DNA from: Ralstonia pickettii
Lineage (GTDB): Bacteria > Pseudomonadota > Gammaproteobacteria > Burkholderiales > Burkholderiaceae
Assembly (NCBI RefSeq): GCF_000607165.1
Contig: NZ_JFZG01000003.1
Location: 450,637-514,636 of the forward strand
Length of the DNA: 64,000 nucleotides
Direction of reading: 5' to 3'
The notes under the pieces are model-generated. The model searched no databases and was not told the origin of the DNA. It worked only from the letters and a program-made list of their open reading frames with translations. Every line of letters begins with the position of its first letter. The first letter of the stretch is position 1. Both the position numbers and the translations under genes were made by a program. Shown piece after piece: positions 48,424-60,449 of this stretch.

Positions 48424-48948
48424 TCAGGCTTGATTTGGGATGGCAGCAAGGGCAGCGGTCTCCAACTGGACCAGCGCGGCGAACTGCTTGGGCGGCAACA
48501 CCGCCACGTCGCAATACTTGGCCATGCGTCGCTTGAGCTTGAGTACGGCGCGGTCCTTAGAGACGAGATAGGCCACGCCGGCGGCATCGGCCAGCGCGAG
48601 AAATTTCTGGTCGTCGCGATCCTTGCAGCGCGGAACGAACGCTTCGCCTTGCGTGCGGGCGGCTTCTTCAGGATCGGCAACGGACCGTGTCACGCGATCG
48701 ACCCACGCCAGGGCGGCTTGCGCGTCAACGGCGTAATGCGCGAATTGCGGGTAATCGAGCACGCGGCGCAGTTCTTCGCGGCAAGCGGGGCTGATGATGG
48801 CGTCCAGCCGGCCGGCTTCCAGCGCAGCGCGGATCGGGCGCGCAACCGCATCGTCGAAGATCAGGATGTCGACCCAGATGTTGGAGTCCAGCACCACGCG
48901 CGGGGCCGGAGCCTGGGTGGAGTGGGTGAGGGCGGCAGCGTCTGCCAT
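48424..48948 (-). CDS. PIN-domain protein (putative toxin-associated)
   Basis: A 174-residue PIN-domain putative ribonuclease. The first acidic residue is in [15 protein letters not shown], further ones in [12 protein letters not shown] and [25 protein letters not shown], giving the Mg2+-binding acidic cluster. No antitoxin-like gene is adjacent, unlike VapBC pairs; this resembles the DUF-type PIN_3 group often found alone. The ATG at 48948 is used; an upstream start would overlap the divergent yaaA start. It may be co-transcribed with the aminotransferase. Confidence 0.82.
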   Translation of the reverse strand: MADAAALTHSTQAPAPRVVLDSNIWVDILIFDDAVARPIRAALEAGRLDAIISPACREELRRVLDYPQFAHYAVDAQAALAWVDRVTRSVADPEEAARTQGEAFVPRCKDRDDQKFLALADAAGVAYLVSKDRAVLKLKRRMAKYCDVAVLPPKQFAALVQLETAALAAIPNQA

Positions 48949-48985
48949 TCGATACAATTCCAGACTTGTGAACCGCGATTCTGAC

Positions 48986-49759
48986 ATGATCATCGTCCTC
49001 TCGCCGGCCAAGTCGCTCGACTACGACACGCCGCCGCGCACCAAGACCCACACGTTGCCCGATTTCATCGAGCGCTCCGCAGAACTCATTGAAGTGCTGC
49101 GCAAGCTGTCGCCGGCCCAGATCGGCACGCTGATGCACATTTCCGATCCGCTGGCGGCGCTCAATGCCACGCGCTATGCGGATTGGTCGCCCGAATTCAC
49201 TGCCGAGAACAGCAAGCAGGCCGCGCTGGCCTTCGACGGCGATGTCTACGGCGGGCTCGATGCCAATTCGCTGGCGGTCGACGATCTGCAATTCGCGCAG
49301 AAGCATCTGCGGATTCTGTCGGGGCTGTACGGCGTGTTGCGCCCGCTGGACTGGATGCAGCCGTATCGCCTGGAAATGGGCACGCGCCTGGCCAATCCGC
49401 GCGGCAAGGATTTGTACGCCTTCTGGGGCGACGACGTGACGCTCGCGCTCAACAAGCTCTTCAAACAGGACGACGACCCCGTGCTCGTCAATCTTGCCTC
49501 GGAAGAGTATTTCAAGGTGGTGCGGCCCAAAGTGCTCAAGGCGCGCATCGTCACACCGGTTTTTGAAGACTGGAAGAACGGGCAGTACAAGATCATCTCG
49601 TTCTACGCAAAGCGTGCGCGTGGTCTGATGGCGCGCTACGCGATCGAGCACCGCATCACCGATCCGCGCAAGCTCAAGGCGTTCGACGTCGACGGCTATG
49701 CCTTTGCTGCTGCCGATTCCGACGACGAGCGCTGGGTCTTCCGCCGCAAGCTCACCTGA
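48986..49759 (+). CDS. yaaA: Peroxide-stress protein YaaA (DUF328)
   Basis: A 257-residue cytoplasmic protein starting [17 protein letters not shown], with [40 protein letters not shown] and [15 protein letters not shown], all hallmarks of YaaA. In E. coli YaaA lowers intracellular free iron and protects DNA and proteins during peroxide stress. The ATG at 48986 is only 37 bp from the divergent PIN gene start, so the two promoters overlap. Confidence 0.95.
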   Translation: MIIVLSPAKSLDYDTPPRTKTHTLPDFIERSAELIEVLRKLSPAQIGTLMHISDPLAALNATRYADWSPEFTAENSKQAALAFDGDVYGGLDANSLAVDDLQFAQKHLRILSGLYGVLRPLDWMQPYRLEMGTRLANPRGKDLYAFWGDDVTLALNKLFKQDDDPVLVNLASEEYFKVVRPKVLKARIVTPVFEDWKNGQYKIISFYAKRARGLMARYAIEHRITDPRKLKAFDVDGYAFAAADSDDERWVFRRKLT

Positions 49760-49773
49760 TGACAGGATCCGAC

Positions 49774-50919
49774 ATGACAGCCACTCAGCCGCACATCTCC
49801 AGCGCATTTGACAGCGGCGCCATCGAAATCGTCGATGCCGCGCGGGCCGATGCCATTCGCCTGCGCATTCGCCGCGATTCGCACGCGGACTTCACGCAGT
49901 GGTTCCACTTCCGTCTGCAAGGTGTGCAGGGCCAAGCCTGCAAACTCGCGCTGGAAAACGCCGGTGAATGCACCTACGCTGCCGGCTGGAAGGACTACCG
50001 TGCCGTCGCCTCATACGACCGCGAGCATTGGTTCCGGGTGCCGACCCGCTATGACGGCAAAACGATGTCCATCGAGTTGACGCCCGAGCATGACAGCATC
50101 TGGTTTGCATACTTCGAGCCGTACTCGGATGAGCGCCATCTCTCGCTCGTGGCCGCCGCGCAAACGAAGCCGGGTGTGCGCACGCAACGCTTGGGGCAAA
50201 CGGTCCAGGGCCGCGACATGACGAGCATCACCGTCGGCGAGCCCGGCCCCGGCAAGAAGGACGTGTGGATCATCGCGCGTCAGCATCCGGGTGAGACGAT
50301 GGCCGAGTGGTTCGTTGAGGGCCTGCTCGCGCGTCTGACGCGTCAAGGTGCCTGGAGCGGCGATCCGCTCGGCCGTGTGCTTGCCGAGCGCGCCGTCTTC
50401 CATATCGTGCCGAACATGAACCCGGACGGCTCGTCGCTGGGTAACCTGCGCACCAATGCCGCCGGCGCCAACCTGAACCGCGAGTGGATGGAACCCGACG
50501 CGCAGCGCAGTCCCGAAGTGCTGGCGGTGCGTCAGGCCATCGAGCAGACCGGCGTCGACCTGTTCTTCGACATCCACGGCGACGAGGCTCTGCCTTATGT
50601 ATTCGTGGCGGGCAGCGAGATGCTGCCGGGCTTTACCGATGCACAGCGTGCTGATCAGGACCGCTTTGTCGCGGCGTTCCTGCGCGCGTCACCGGATTTC
50701 CAGACGCGATACGGCTACGAGGCCAGCAAGTACAACGAAGACGCGCTCAAGCTCGCCTCCAAGTACATCGGTCACACCTATGGGTGCTTGTCGTTGACGC
50801 TGGAAATGCCATTCAAGGACAACGCCAACCTGCCCGACGCACGCGTGGGCTGGGATGGCGCCCGCAGCGCCGCGTTGGGCGCGGCCATGCTCCAGGCGAT
50901 CCTGGAGTATCTCGGCTGA
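49774..50919 (+). CDS. M14-family zinc carboxypeptidase (cytosolic/AGBL-like)
   Basis: A 381-residue metallopeptidase. An N-terminal beta-sandwich (about residues 1-125, with WFHFRLQG and WFAYFEPYS) precedes the M14 catalytic domain. The zinc ligands are in RQHPGETMAEWF (His-x2-Glu) and DIHGDEALPYVF (His), and the catalytic Glu in LTLEMPFKDN. This arrangement is that of the M14_6 subfamily, related to cytosolic carboxypeptidases. There is no signal peptide. The ATG at 49774 has AGGA upstream; an alternative at 49759 overlaps the yaaA stop. Confidence 0.9.
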   Translation: MTATQPHISSAFDSGAIEIVDAARADAIRLRIRRDSHADFTQWFHFRLQGVQGQACKLALENAGECTYAAGWKDYRAVASYDREHWFRVPTRYDGKTMSIELTPEHDSIWFAYFEPYSDERHLSLVAAAQTKPGVRTQRLGQTVQGRDMTSITVGEPGPGKKDVWIIARQHPGETMAEWFVEGLLARLTRQGAWSGDPLGRVLAERAVFHIVPNMNPDGSSLGNLRTNAAGANLNREWMEPDAQRSPEVLAVRQAIEQTGVDLFFDIHGDEALPYVFVAGSEMLPGFTDAQRADQDRFVAAFLRASPDFQTRYGYEASKYNEDALKLASKYIGHTYGCLSLTLEMPFKDNANLPDARVGWDGARSAALGAAMLQAILEYLG

Positions 50920-50929
50920 AGACAAACGC

Positions 50930-50953
50930 CGCGCCGCCTGTGTAGGCGGCGCG
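50930..50953. terminator. Bidirectional hairpin between convergent genes
   Basis: CGCGCCGCCT-GTGT-AGGCGGCGCG, a perfect 10-bp stem between the carboxypeptidase and the minus-strand lipoprotein genes. U-tracts are short on both sides (GTTG; ACAAA on the other), so strength is uncertain. Confidence 0.55.
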
Positions 50954-50959
50954 TTGCGC

Positions 50960-51790
50960 TTAGTTGGAGGACGACTTCGTCGTCTTCTTCTTGGTTGTCG
51001 ACTTGGCGGTGGATTTGCTTGCCGTCGTCGATTTGGTTTTGGCGGTGGTGCTGCCCTTGGCGGACTTGGCTGTCGCTTTCGTCGAGGCCTTGCCCGTGCT
51101 CTTGCCGTGTGCAGCCGCACCGGTCGTGCAGCGATGGCCGCGGCGGCAGTGCGTGCGCGCTTTCGACGACGAAGGCGCAGCGGCCGGGGCAGCGAACGGC
51201 TGGCCATTGGCGTCGAGCAGCTCATACGCCAGCATCATCCCTTCGTCATACCCGCAGCGCACGCGCACGGGCTCCCATTGGTCATTGCCCGTGCCGCGCT
51301 TGTGCACGGCGGCATTGAAGCTGACCACGCTCGACACCTTGATCGCGCCTTGCTTGCTGGACGAGAAGCGGGAGTCCCACGGCTCAACCTTGGCTTGGTC
51401 GCTGGAAAGCGCACCCGTCGGCAGGCGGAACTGGTCGAAATTGGTCGAGCGCGGGATGATCCAGCTCGCATGCGCGGCGCAGTCTGCCACGTCAGGGCGG
51501 GCACCTTCCGATTGAATCAGGCGGTCACGGGTTTGTGCACGGTATTCGGACAAGCTCATCTTGTCCTTGGAGGGCAGATTGACCGTCGTGGTGCCGCTGC
51601 TGTCGGTCGAGCCGAAGACGATGGGCGGCGTGGTCGGGACGGGCTGGATGGCCGGCTTGGCTTGCACGGCAGGGGTGTTCGGCGTGGCGTTGGTGGCCTG
51701 GGCCGACGCATCGGTCGGTTCAGTCTGCAGGTTGGAGCAGGCGGCCAGCAAAGCGACGACGCCGAGACAGAGTAGTTTGGGTCGCAACAT
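50960..51790 (-). CDS. Lipoprotein with histone-like basic C-terminal tail
   Basis: A 276-residue protein of unknown family. The lipoprotein signal MLRPKLLCLGVVALLAAC has its lipobox Cys at residue 18. A low-complexity Thr/Ala/Pro linker (about 20-65) leads to a compact domain (about 70-195) with WIIPRSTNFDQFRLPTG, VEPWDSRFSSSKQG and EPVRVRCGYDEGMMLAYELL. The last ~65 residues are Lys/Ala/Ser/Thr-rich (KSTTKKKTTKSSSN), like histone H1-type proteins. Such a tail on a lipoprotein may bind an anionic surface. The start is ATG 51790. Confidence 0.75.
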   Translation of the reverse strand: MLRPKLLCLGVVALLAACSNLQTEPTDASAQATNATPNTPAVQAKPAIQPVPTTPPIVFGSTDSSGTTTVNLPSKDKMSLSEYRAQTRDRLIQSEGARPDVADCAAHASWIIPRSTNFDQFRLPTGALSSDQAKVEPWDSRFSSSKQGAIKVSSVVSFNAAVHKRGTGNDQWEPVRVRCGYDEGMMLAYELLDANGQPFAAPAAAPSSSKARTHCRRGHRCTTGAAAHGKSTGKASTKATAKSAKGSTTAKTKSTTASKSTAKSTTKKKTTKSSSN

Positions 51791-51948
51791 CACGAGTGTT
51801 ACAGGGTGTCGGCGTGGAAATCGCCATGATAGAGGAAAGCTAAGGATGAAAGTTCCTGCTAGTTACCCCAATGCGTCCCCAATGCGGCACATCAGGCGAA
51901 TTTGCTGTAACAGCGCGTTACGGCAAGGTGTTGGTTACCAAGTGATCA

Positions 51949-53547
51949 TCATTGCTTGGTGAACAACCACGCGAGCGACCATTCGTCGGTGCGCGCCTCA
52001 TAGCGGATGCCCTTGCGCATGGCCCACGTGGCCAGTTGGTGATGCGACGGGATGATCGCGTAGTCGGTCTGCGCAAAGCGCGCCGCGGTCTTGGCGGCCT
52101 GCTCGTGTGCCTGTTCGCTCGAGACCGTCGACAGCGACGTCTGCACCAGTTTGTCCAGTTCCGGATTGCTGTAGCGGCCCCAGTTCCACGAGCCGTAGCC
52201 GGTTTGCGGGTTGGGCGTGCCGAGAATGCTGCGCAGCGCCACATCGGCCGCCACAGAGCCCCAGCCGAGCATCATGAACGAGAACTCGCCCTGACGCGCA
52301 CGCGAGAAATACGCCGCCACCGGCAGCGTTTCCACTTTCGTCTGGATGCCAATGCGCGTGAGCAGCTGTGCGGTGGTCTGCGCGACCTGCGCGTCATTCA
52401 GATAGCGGTTGTTAGTGGCGTGCAGCGTGAGCCCGAAGCCGTCCGGGTAGCCCGCCTCGGCAAGCAGTTTCTTCGCGCGAGCAGGGTCATATGGAATTGT
52501 CTTGCCGCCCGGATGCCCAAAGATCTGCGGCGACACGATGCTCGATGCGACCACGCCTTGGCCCTCAAGCACGCGGCTGACGATGGCGTCGCGGTTGATG
52601 GCCAGTGCGATGGCCTCACGCACGCGATGGTCCTTCAGGGGATTCTTGGCGAGCGGCTTGCCGGCCTTGTCGGTCACGAACGGCGACACATCGCGGCTTT
52701 GGTCCATCTGCCAGAAAATCGTGCGCCACGACACCTGTTGTTCTAGGTGGAACTTCGGGTCCTGCTTGATGCGCGGCACGTCCGCAGCCGGCACGGCCTC
52801 GACGACATCCACATCGCCCGAGAGCAGCGCGGCAGTGCGCGCGGCATTGTCGGTGATGATCTTGAACGTCACCTTGTCCCACTGCGGCACGCGGCCCCAG
52901 TAGTGCGGATTCTTCTTCAGGACGATTTCCTGCCCGCGCGTGAAGTGGTCGAACAGGAACGGCCCGGTGCCGATCATGGCGCGGCCCGCATCAAAGTCCG
53001 CCTGCGCCGCGTTGGCCACTTTCTTCGGGATGATGGGCAGGCTGTTCAGATCGTTGGGGATGCTCGCGTAATTGGGCGTCGACAACTTCAGCCGCACCGT
53101 GAGCGGATCGACGATCTGTACTTCGGTAATCGACTTGGTATAGCTCGTGAACGGGCCTGGGCTGTTGGTCAGGCGCGCCGGACGTTCGATCGATGCTTTC
53201 ACGTCTTCACCGGTGAACGGCGTGCCGTCACTCCACTTCACGTTGGGACGCAGCTTGATTTCCCACGTGTTGGCGTCGACCGGTTTCCACGAGGTCGCCA
53301 GGCCGGGCGTGTAACGGCCGTTCTTGTCGAGGAAGACCAGCGACTCGAAAATATGCAGCGCCATGGCGTTGTTGGGGCCGGCGTTGTTCCATTGCGGGTC
53401 CATCGACGTGACGTCGGCGGACAGGCCGATACGCAGGTCGTCGGCTTGCGCGGCGAACGGCACTACGGCAGCCACGGCCAGCGCGCATGCGGCGAGGTTG
53501 CGGATCAAGGCGCGGATGGGAACACACAAGAGGGGACGGGTTGTCAT
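51949..53547 (-). CDS. ABC transporter substrate-binding protein, peptide/dipeptide type (SBP_5)
   Basis: A 532-residue periplasmic binding protein with a signal peptide (LAACALAVAAVVPFAAQA, cleavage near residue 35). The SBP_5 landmarks follow: DLRIGLSADVTSMDPQWNNA, LATSWKPVDANTWEIKLRPN, FTGEDVKASIERPA and GTGPFLFDHFTRGQEIVLKK. It would bind peptides or a similar solute. No permease or ATPase genes are adjacent, so it is an orphan that must use a transporter encoded elsewhere. GGAG precedes the ATG at 53547. Confidence 0.92.
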   Translation of the reverse strand: MTTRPLLCVPIRALIRNLAACALAVAAVVPFAAQADDLRIGLSADVTSMDPQWNNAGPNNAMALHIFESLVFLDKNGRYTPGLATSWKPVDANTWEIKLRPNVKWSDGTPFTGEDVKASIERPARLTNSPGPFTSYTKSITEVQIVDPLTVRLKLSTPNYASIPNDLNSLPIIPKKVANAAQADFDAGRAMIGTGPFLFDHFTRGQEIVLKKNPHYWGRVPQWDKVTFKIITDNAARTAALLSGDVDVVEAVPAADVPRIKQDPKFHLEQQVSWRTIFWQMDQSRDVSPFVTDKAGKPLAKNPLKDHRVREAIALAINRDAIVSRVLEGQGVVASSIVSPQIFGHPGGKTIPYDPARAKKLLAEAGYPDGFGLTLHATNNRYLNDAQVAQTTAQLLTRIGIQTKVETLPVAAYFSRARQGEFSFMMLGWGSVAADVALRSILGTPNPQTGYGSWNWGRYSNPELDKLVQTSLSTVSSEQAHEQAAKTAARFAQTDYAIIPSHHQLATWAMRKGIRYEARTDEWSLAWLFTKQ

Positions 53548-53663
53548 CGGGAGGCTCCTGGGGTTCGGGCGGTGATGCCATGTGGCGGAAGACCGTCATT
53601 GTGCCGCAGCCCGGTCCGGCACGTGCGACGCAAACCAACAATCAATATGAACGATGGCGGAGC

Positions 53664-53691
53664 AATAAAAAAGCCACCCGGAGGTGGCTTT
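53664..53691 (-). terminator. Intrinsic terminator of the DUF2863 gene
   Basis: On the minus strand AAAGCCACC-TCCG-GGTGGCTTT runs into TTTATT, 19 bp beyond the DUF2863 stop. Confidence 0.88.
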
Positions 53692-53709
53692 GATAACGTG
53701 CGTTGCCGA

Positions 53710-54960
53710 TCAGTGGAACAGCGGCTGCTGTGTCGGCGCGTCTTCCGGCATTTCTGCGTGGACGATTTCTGCCGAGCGGTCTGCATAGAGCGGGGCGCCG
53801 CAGTCTTCGCAGTACTCCGGTTCGAAAAGCTGGCCGTGACGGAAGATGTCTTCGATGCCGCAGGCGCGCAACTCATCGCAGATCTGCTCCAGCGGACTGC
53901 CCGGTTCGCCTTCCGCGGTGACATCCGTGGCGCCGCCGTCGCGGCCGTACACTGGCCAGACGATGCCGTAGATGAGGTCTTTCTCGCCGCGCACCGTGAA
54001 GGCCACGCGGTATTCCTCGATCTGCTCTTCGCCGAACGCGCCGATGATGGCGCCGAAGCGGTTGGCCGGCATATCGAGCGCGCCCTGCAGGTAATTGACG
54101 GCGGCCCGCACGGTCAGCGGGCGGATCTGCTTGTCGGACTCGCGACAGGACAGGAAGAAGGCGTCTGGCAGCAGCAGGTCGAACTCGCAGCCTGGCATCA
54201 GTGTTGAGATGGTCGGCGTGACTTGCTCGCGCCATTGCTCCAGGCAGGCGGAGCGCTCTGCGTGGTGCTCCTTGGCGTCTTCCTGCCAGCGGAACAGCGC
54301 CTGGCCGTGTTGCGCGACGACGATCGCCACCAGGTAGCGTGGATCGGCCAGGATCGGTGCCGTCTCGGGCATATCGCGCAATTCGACCTTGGCAGGCTGG
54401 CCGGACAGCGCATAGGCCGCCAGCTTGTGCGTGAGCGCAAAGGTGTCGGAATGGGTGCGCGGCAGCTGGTCGATGCTGTACAGATACGGCGCGAGCGCCA
54501 CGCGGGCGTTTGAAGCCATCACGTGGGCCTGCAGGTGCACCTGTAGTGTCTGCGCCATCTCAGGCTTGATCGTGCCCGACGGGATCATGTAGCGCGTGTG
54601 TGCCAGGATGGGCGCTGCGATCAGCAACGCGTCATATTCGACGCCACCTGAGCTGAGGATGGCCGATTCGGCCAGTGTCTCGGCCTGTTCGGCCAGCACG
54701 TCGGAAGCTTCCTCGTTGTGTTTGAAAAGATGGTCTAGCGCGGCGTCGAGCGCGGTCTGGCTGCCGTTCTTGAGCAGCCGGGAAAGACGTTCGGACAGCC
54801 TTTGTTCCCAATAGACGTCTTCGATGCGGCTGCCTGACGCGTCGAGCGCCAGCGCATCGGCCACCAGCCGTTCTGCATCGGGGGAAAGACGTTGGGGAGC
54901 CTTGGAGCGGAATCCTGCCATGCTGTGCCGTACCGGTCGTTGGAACAATGAAAGGGGCAT
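53710..54960 (-). CDS. DUF2863 family protein
   Basis: A 416-residue soluble protein matching the DUF2863 pattern of beta-proteobacteria: AERLVADALALDASGSRIED near the N-terminus, then YDALLIAAPILAHTRYMIPSG and VNYLQGALDMPANRFGAIIG. A CxxC pair near the C-terminus (YCEDCGAPLYADR) suggests a small zinc site. No function is established. The start could be 54960 (AAGGG upstream) or 54921 (MAGFRSKAP); the TAAAAT next to the first could instead be a -10 box. I keep the longer form. Confidence 0.8.
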   Translation of the reverse strand: MPLSLFQRPVRHSMAGFRSKAPQRLSPDAERLVADALALDASGSRIEDVYWEQRLSERLSRLLKNGSQTALDAALDHLFKHNEEASDVLAEQAETLAESAILSSGGVEYDALLIAAPILAHTRYMIPSGTIKPEMAQTLQVHLQAHVMASNARVALAPYLYSIDQLPRTHSDTFALTHKLAAYALSGQPAKVELRDMPETAPILADPRYLVAIVVAQHGQALFRWQEDAKEHHAERSACLEQWREQVTPTISTLMPGCEFDLLLPDAFFLSCRESDKQIRPLTVRAAVNYLQGALDMPANRFGAIIGAFGEEQIEEYRVAFTVRGEKDLIYGIVWPVYGRDGGATDVTAEGEPGSPLEQICDELRACGIEDIFRHGQLFEPEYCEDCGAPLYADRSAEIVHAEMPEDAPTQQPLFH

Positions 54961-55018
54961 TATTTTACCCTTGTACGCTACTGCGCGACGCCTATTACGA
55001 AACCCATAGGCGAAAACG

Positions 55019-55291
55019 TTAAGGCTTGGCCGCAGGCGTCGATGCTCCCGCTGCCACACTGCTCGCGGCTGCAGGTACGGAAGCCGGTGTGGGTTCCGAT
55101 GCAGCCGGCGCGCTGGCTGGTGCCGCGTGCGTCGCGGCGACGGGCTCGGAAGCAGCCAACGGCGGAGGCGGGGGCACAGGTGCAGCTGCCACAGCGGGGG
55201 CTGGGGTCTGGGCGTCGGTCTGCGGTGCCTTGACCAAGATGTAGAACACGGCAGCCGCCACGACGATGAAAGCTAGTACCACTTGGGCCAT
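55019..55291 (-). CDS. Small membrane-anchored Ala/Pro-rich protein
   Basis: A 90-residue protein with one N-terminal transmembrane helix (AQVVLAFIVVAAAVFYILV, residues 2-20) and a low-complexity Ala/Pro/Ser tail. No family is recognised. It lies 58 bp upstream of the DUF2863 start on the same strand. The ATG at 55291 has GGAG about 10 bases upstream. It could be an envelope linker protein; composition alone does not tell. Confidence 0.55.
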   Translation of the reverse strand: MAQVVLAFIVVAAAVFYILVKAPQTDAQTPAPAVAAAPVPPPPPLAASEPVAATHAAPASAPAASEPTPASVPAAASSVAAGASTPAAKP

Positions 55292-55442
55292 GGGTGCGGG
55301 ACTCCAGCAATGAGAGGACCAGGCGAGGGCGGACGACAATTTCGACACCAACAGGGAGAGCACATCACGCGGCCTATTCGGCACACTGTACCAAAGCCTG
55401 TTCGCCGATTGGAGCATCGTCACCTTGTTTGATTCGGCAGGC

Positions 55443-55472
55443 AATAAAAAACCGGCTCCGAAGAGCCGGTTT
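55443..55472 (-). terminator. Intrinsic terminator of acnA with TTCG loop
   Basis: On the minus strand AAACCGGCTC-TTCG-GAGCCGGTTT is followed by TTTATTG. It has a 10-bp perfect stem with a stable tetraloop and lies 35 bp after the acnA stop. Confidence 0.92.
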
Positions 55473-55507
55473 CCGTTCTGCACCAATGCCGCGTAATGGC
55501 GTGAAGC

Positions 55508-58213
<2,706 letters not shown>

Positions 58214-58289
58214 GGCATGACTCCAAGGCTTGAGGATGCGTGGGGTGCCGTGGCACTCCTTGCGGATACATCAAATCGACAAAATCAAA

Positions 58290-58697
58290 TCACGTACAAA
58301 CCGACAAACGCGTTGACCGGCTTGGCTTCTGACCGGCCAGGTACTTCGCCACGACACCGCTGAACGTCTTGCCGCCGTTGATGCGGGCGGTGATGCCATG
58401 GGCGATCGAACGCTTCTTGGCGTCGTGGTCATTCGTGGTGAAAGGCAGGTTTTCCACGCGGGCAATTTTCATGCGCAGCACATTGGTGCGCAGGCCGCGG
58501 GCGATGGCATCTTGTTGATCTTCGATTGCCTTGCGGCAGAAGAGGGGCGTGCCTGGAGCCGTCGTGCCCGTCGTGCCATCTGACAGGACGGTCCCAGACA
58601 CAAAAGGCCCAAGGAGCCCGGCGCATCCAGACAAGGTCACATCGTCGACGATGACCTTGTCCAGATTCGTGCGGATGTTCGCAACCGGTGCGGACAT
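58290..58697 (-). CDS. Hypothetical protein upstream of acnA
   Basis: A 135-residue soluble protein of no recognised family. It starts MSAPVANIRTNLDKVIVDDV, has two Cys (GCAGLLG, FCRKAIE), a Gly/Thr-rich loop (GTTGTTAPGTP) and a C-terminal GITARINGGKTFSGVVAKYL. AGGAG lies 8 bases before the ATG at 58697. It is transcribed toward acnA with a 76-bp gap. Function is unknown. Confidence 0.6.
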   Translation of the reverse strand: MSAPVANIRTNLDKVIVDDVTLSGCAGLLGPFVSGTVLSDGTTGTTAPGTPLFCRKAIEDQQDAIARGLRTNVLRMKIARVENLPFTTNDHDAKKRSIAHGITARINGGKTFSGVVAKYLAGQKPSRSTRLSVCT

Positions 58698-58732
58698 GGG
58701 CGGCTCCTGTGGGCCTTTTGCGCGATATCGTG

Positions 58733-59272
58733 TTATTGCTGGGCCGGTTGGGCTGCGCCCGGCGCAGGGGCCGGAGCTGGGGCCGGGCTGTCCGGCGTCA
58801 TCAGCGGCAGGCCGGCCGGGGCGCGCAGGGCGCCCGCTTGCGTCGGAGCCGGTGCGCCGGCAGCCATTTCGGCGGTCTGGCACTCATCGGCCAGGCGGTG
58901 GCCTTCGTTGCGGTCGAACAGCATGGCCTTGGCCGGGATCACCACCAGGTCCATACCGGTCTTCTGGTCGAAGTAACGGTCAGCGCCGGTGCGGGTCATC
59001 TGGCGCGGCAGCTGGTAGTTCTTGCCCTTCCAGTACATCGTAATGATCTGGTCGCGCGCCATGTCGCCCTTGAGGTACAGCTCGTTGCCAAGCTCGCACT
59101 TCCATTCGACGCCTTCTGGCTTGACGGCGGCAACAGGCGCGGCCTTCTTGGCGGCACGCTTCTTGGCCGGAGCCTTCTTGGCAGCCGGCTTGGCGGGGGC
59201 CTGGGCGGTTGCATATTGCGATGCAGCCAGCGAAAGAACGCCAGCACAGGCGCCCACGATGAATTTGTTCAT
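58733..59272 (-). CDS. Secreted protein with MliC-like domain
   Basis: A 179-residue protein with a signal peptide (MNKFIVGACAGVLSLAASQYATAQ-A), a Lys/Ala/Pro-rich linker (about 25-50), a compact domain beginning VEWKCELGNELYLKGDM, and a Pro/Ala-rich tail. The domain pattern, including TGADRYFDQKTGMDLVVIPAKAMLFD, resembles MliC/PliC c-type lysozyme inhibitors, whose active loop is SGxRY. The similarity is moderate. GAAGGAAACCCT precedes the ATG at 59272. Confidence 0.65.
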   Translation of the reverse strand: MNKFIVGACAGVLSLAASQYATAQAPAKPAAKKAPAKKRAAKKAAPVAAVKPEGVEWKCELGNELYLKGDMARDQIITMYWKGKNYQLPRQMTRTGADRYFDQKTGMDLVVIPAKAMLFDRNEGHRLADECQTAEMAAGAPAPTQAGALRAPAGLPLMTPDSPAPAPAPAPGAAQPAQQ

Positions 59273-59529
59273 AGGGTTTCCTTCGGTAAGACAGAGTGGG
59301 GGAGGCGGCTGCCAGGCCACGGAATGCCACGGCATTTCGCACACCGGCCGGTATTTTGACCGATTTGGACGCCGTGCCCAACGTTCTGTTACATGCTCGC
59401 CCGACCGCTCCGCCAAAAGGAGGTGTCGTGCCTGCACCAGCGACGTTTTCTGAGGCGTTCCCTGCCAGCTTGCCCCGCAGCTTTGCCTTCCGTTCTCCTT
59501 GTTTGCGTTGGTGTGGATATTGGCCCGGC

Positions 59530-60426
59530 TCAACCGCGATTCTGTGCGAACAGCGCGTCCAGCTTGGCTTCGTAATCGTGGTAACCGATGCTGTCGTACA
59601 GCTCCATGCGCGTCTGCATGGTGTCGACGACATTTTTTTGCGTGCCATCGCGGCGAATGGCGGCGTAGACGTTCTCCGCGGCCTTGTTCATCGCGCGGAA
59701 TGCCGACAGTGGATACAGGATCATCGACACGCCTGCGGACGCCAGCTCATCGCGCGTGAAAAGAGGCGTCTGGCCAAATTCGGTGATGTTGGCCAGCACC
59801 GGCACCTTCACCGCGTCGACAAACTTGCGGTACATCGATAGTTCCGTCATCGCCTCGGGAAAAATCGCGTCCGCGCCGGCTTCCACGCAGGCCACGGCGC
59901 GTTCAAGGGCGCGGTCGAACCCTTCGACGGCCAGTGCATCGGTGCGGGCCATGACGACAAAGCTGGCGTCGGTGCGGGCATCGACGGCCGCCTTGATGCG
60001 ATCGACCATCTCGTCCTTCGAGACGATCTCCTTATTGGGACGATGGCCGCAGCGCTTGGCGCCGACCTGGTCTTCGATATGCATGGCCGCAGCGCCAAAC
60101 TTGATGAGCGACTTGGTCGTGCGCGCCACGTTGAATGCGGAAGCGCCGAAGCCCGTGTCGACGTCTACCAGCAGCGGTACGTCGCACACATCGGTGATGC
60201 GGCGGACGTCGGTCAAAACGTCATCCAGTCCCGATATGCCAAGATCCGGCAAGCCCAGCGAGCCCGCTGCCACGCCGCCGCCCGACAGATAGATCGCGCG
60301 GTAACCGGCGCGCTTGGCCAGCAGCGCGTGGTTGGCGTTGATGGTGCCGACCACCTGCAGCGGCGATTCTTCAACCAGCGCCTGGCGGAAGCGCGCTCCT
60401 GCGCTGGCTTGGGTGTTTGCTGTCAT
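59530..60426 (-). CDS. prpB: Methylisocitrate lyase
   Basis: Cleaves 2-methylisocitrate to pyruvate and succinate in the methylcitrate cycle of propionyl-CoA. The 298-residue product is the normal size. The catalytic motif is Lys124-Arg-Cys126-Gly-His128 ([11 protein letters not shown]), with [15 protein letters not shown] and the metal-site LVDVDTGFG before it. The ATG at 60426 is used, preceded by GGAG. No prpC or prpD is adjacent, which is less usual; a CitE-like gene lies 23 bp upstream. A close ICL/PEP-mutase relative is the alternative. Confidence 0.88.
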   Translation of the reverse strand: MTANTQASAGARFRQALVEESPLQVVGTINANHALLAKRAGYRAIYLSGGGVAAGSLGLPDLGISGLDDVLTDVRRITDVCDVPLLVDVDTGFGASAFNVARTTKSLIKFGAAAMHIEDQVGAKRCGHRPNKEIVSKDEMVDRIKAAVDARTDASFVVMARTDALAVEGFDRALERAVACVEAGADAIFPEAMTELSMYRKFVDAVKVPVLANITEFGQTPLFTRDELASAGVSMILYPLSAFRAMNKAAENVYAAIRRDGTQKNVVDTMQTRMELYDSIGYHDYEAKLDALFAQNRG

Positions 60427-60449
60427 GGCGAATCTCCTTTCTATGCCAG

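Noticed and set aside
51907..51921. GTAAC-N5-GTTAC palindrome upstream of the lipoprotein gene
   Set aside because: Short arms, no promoter elements around it and no second copy; chance occurrence cannot be excluded.
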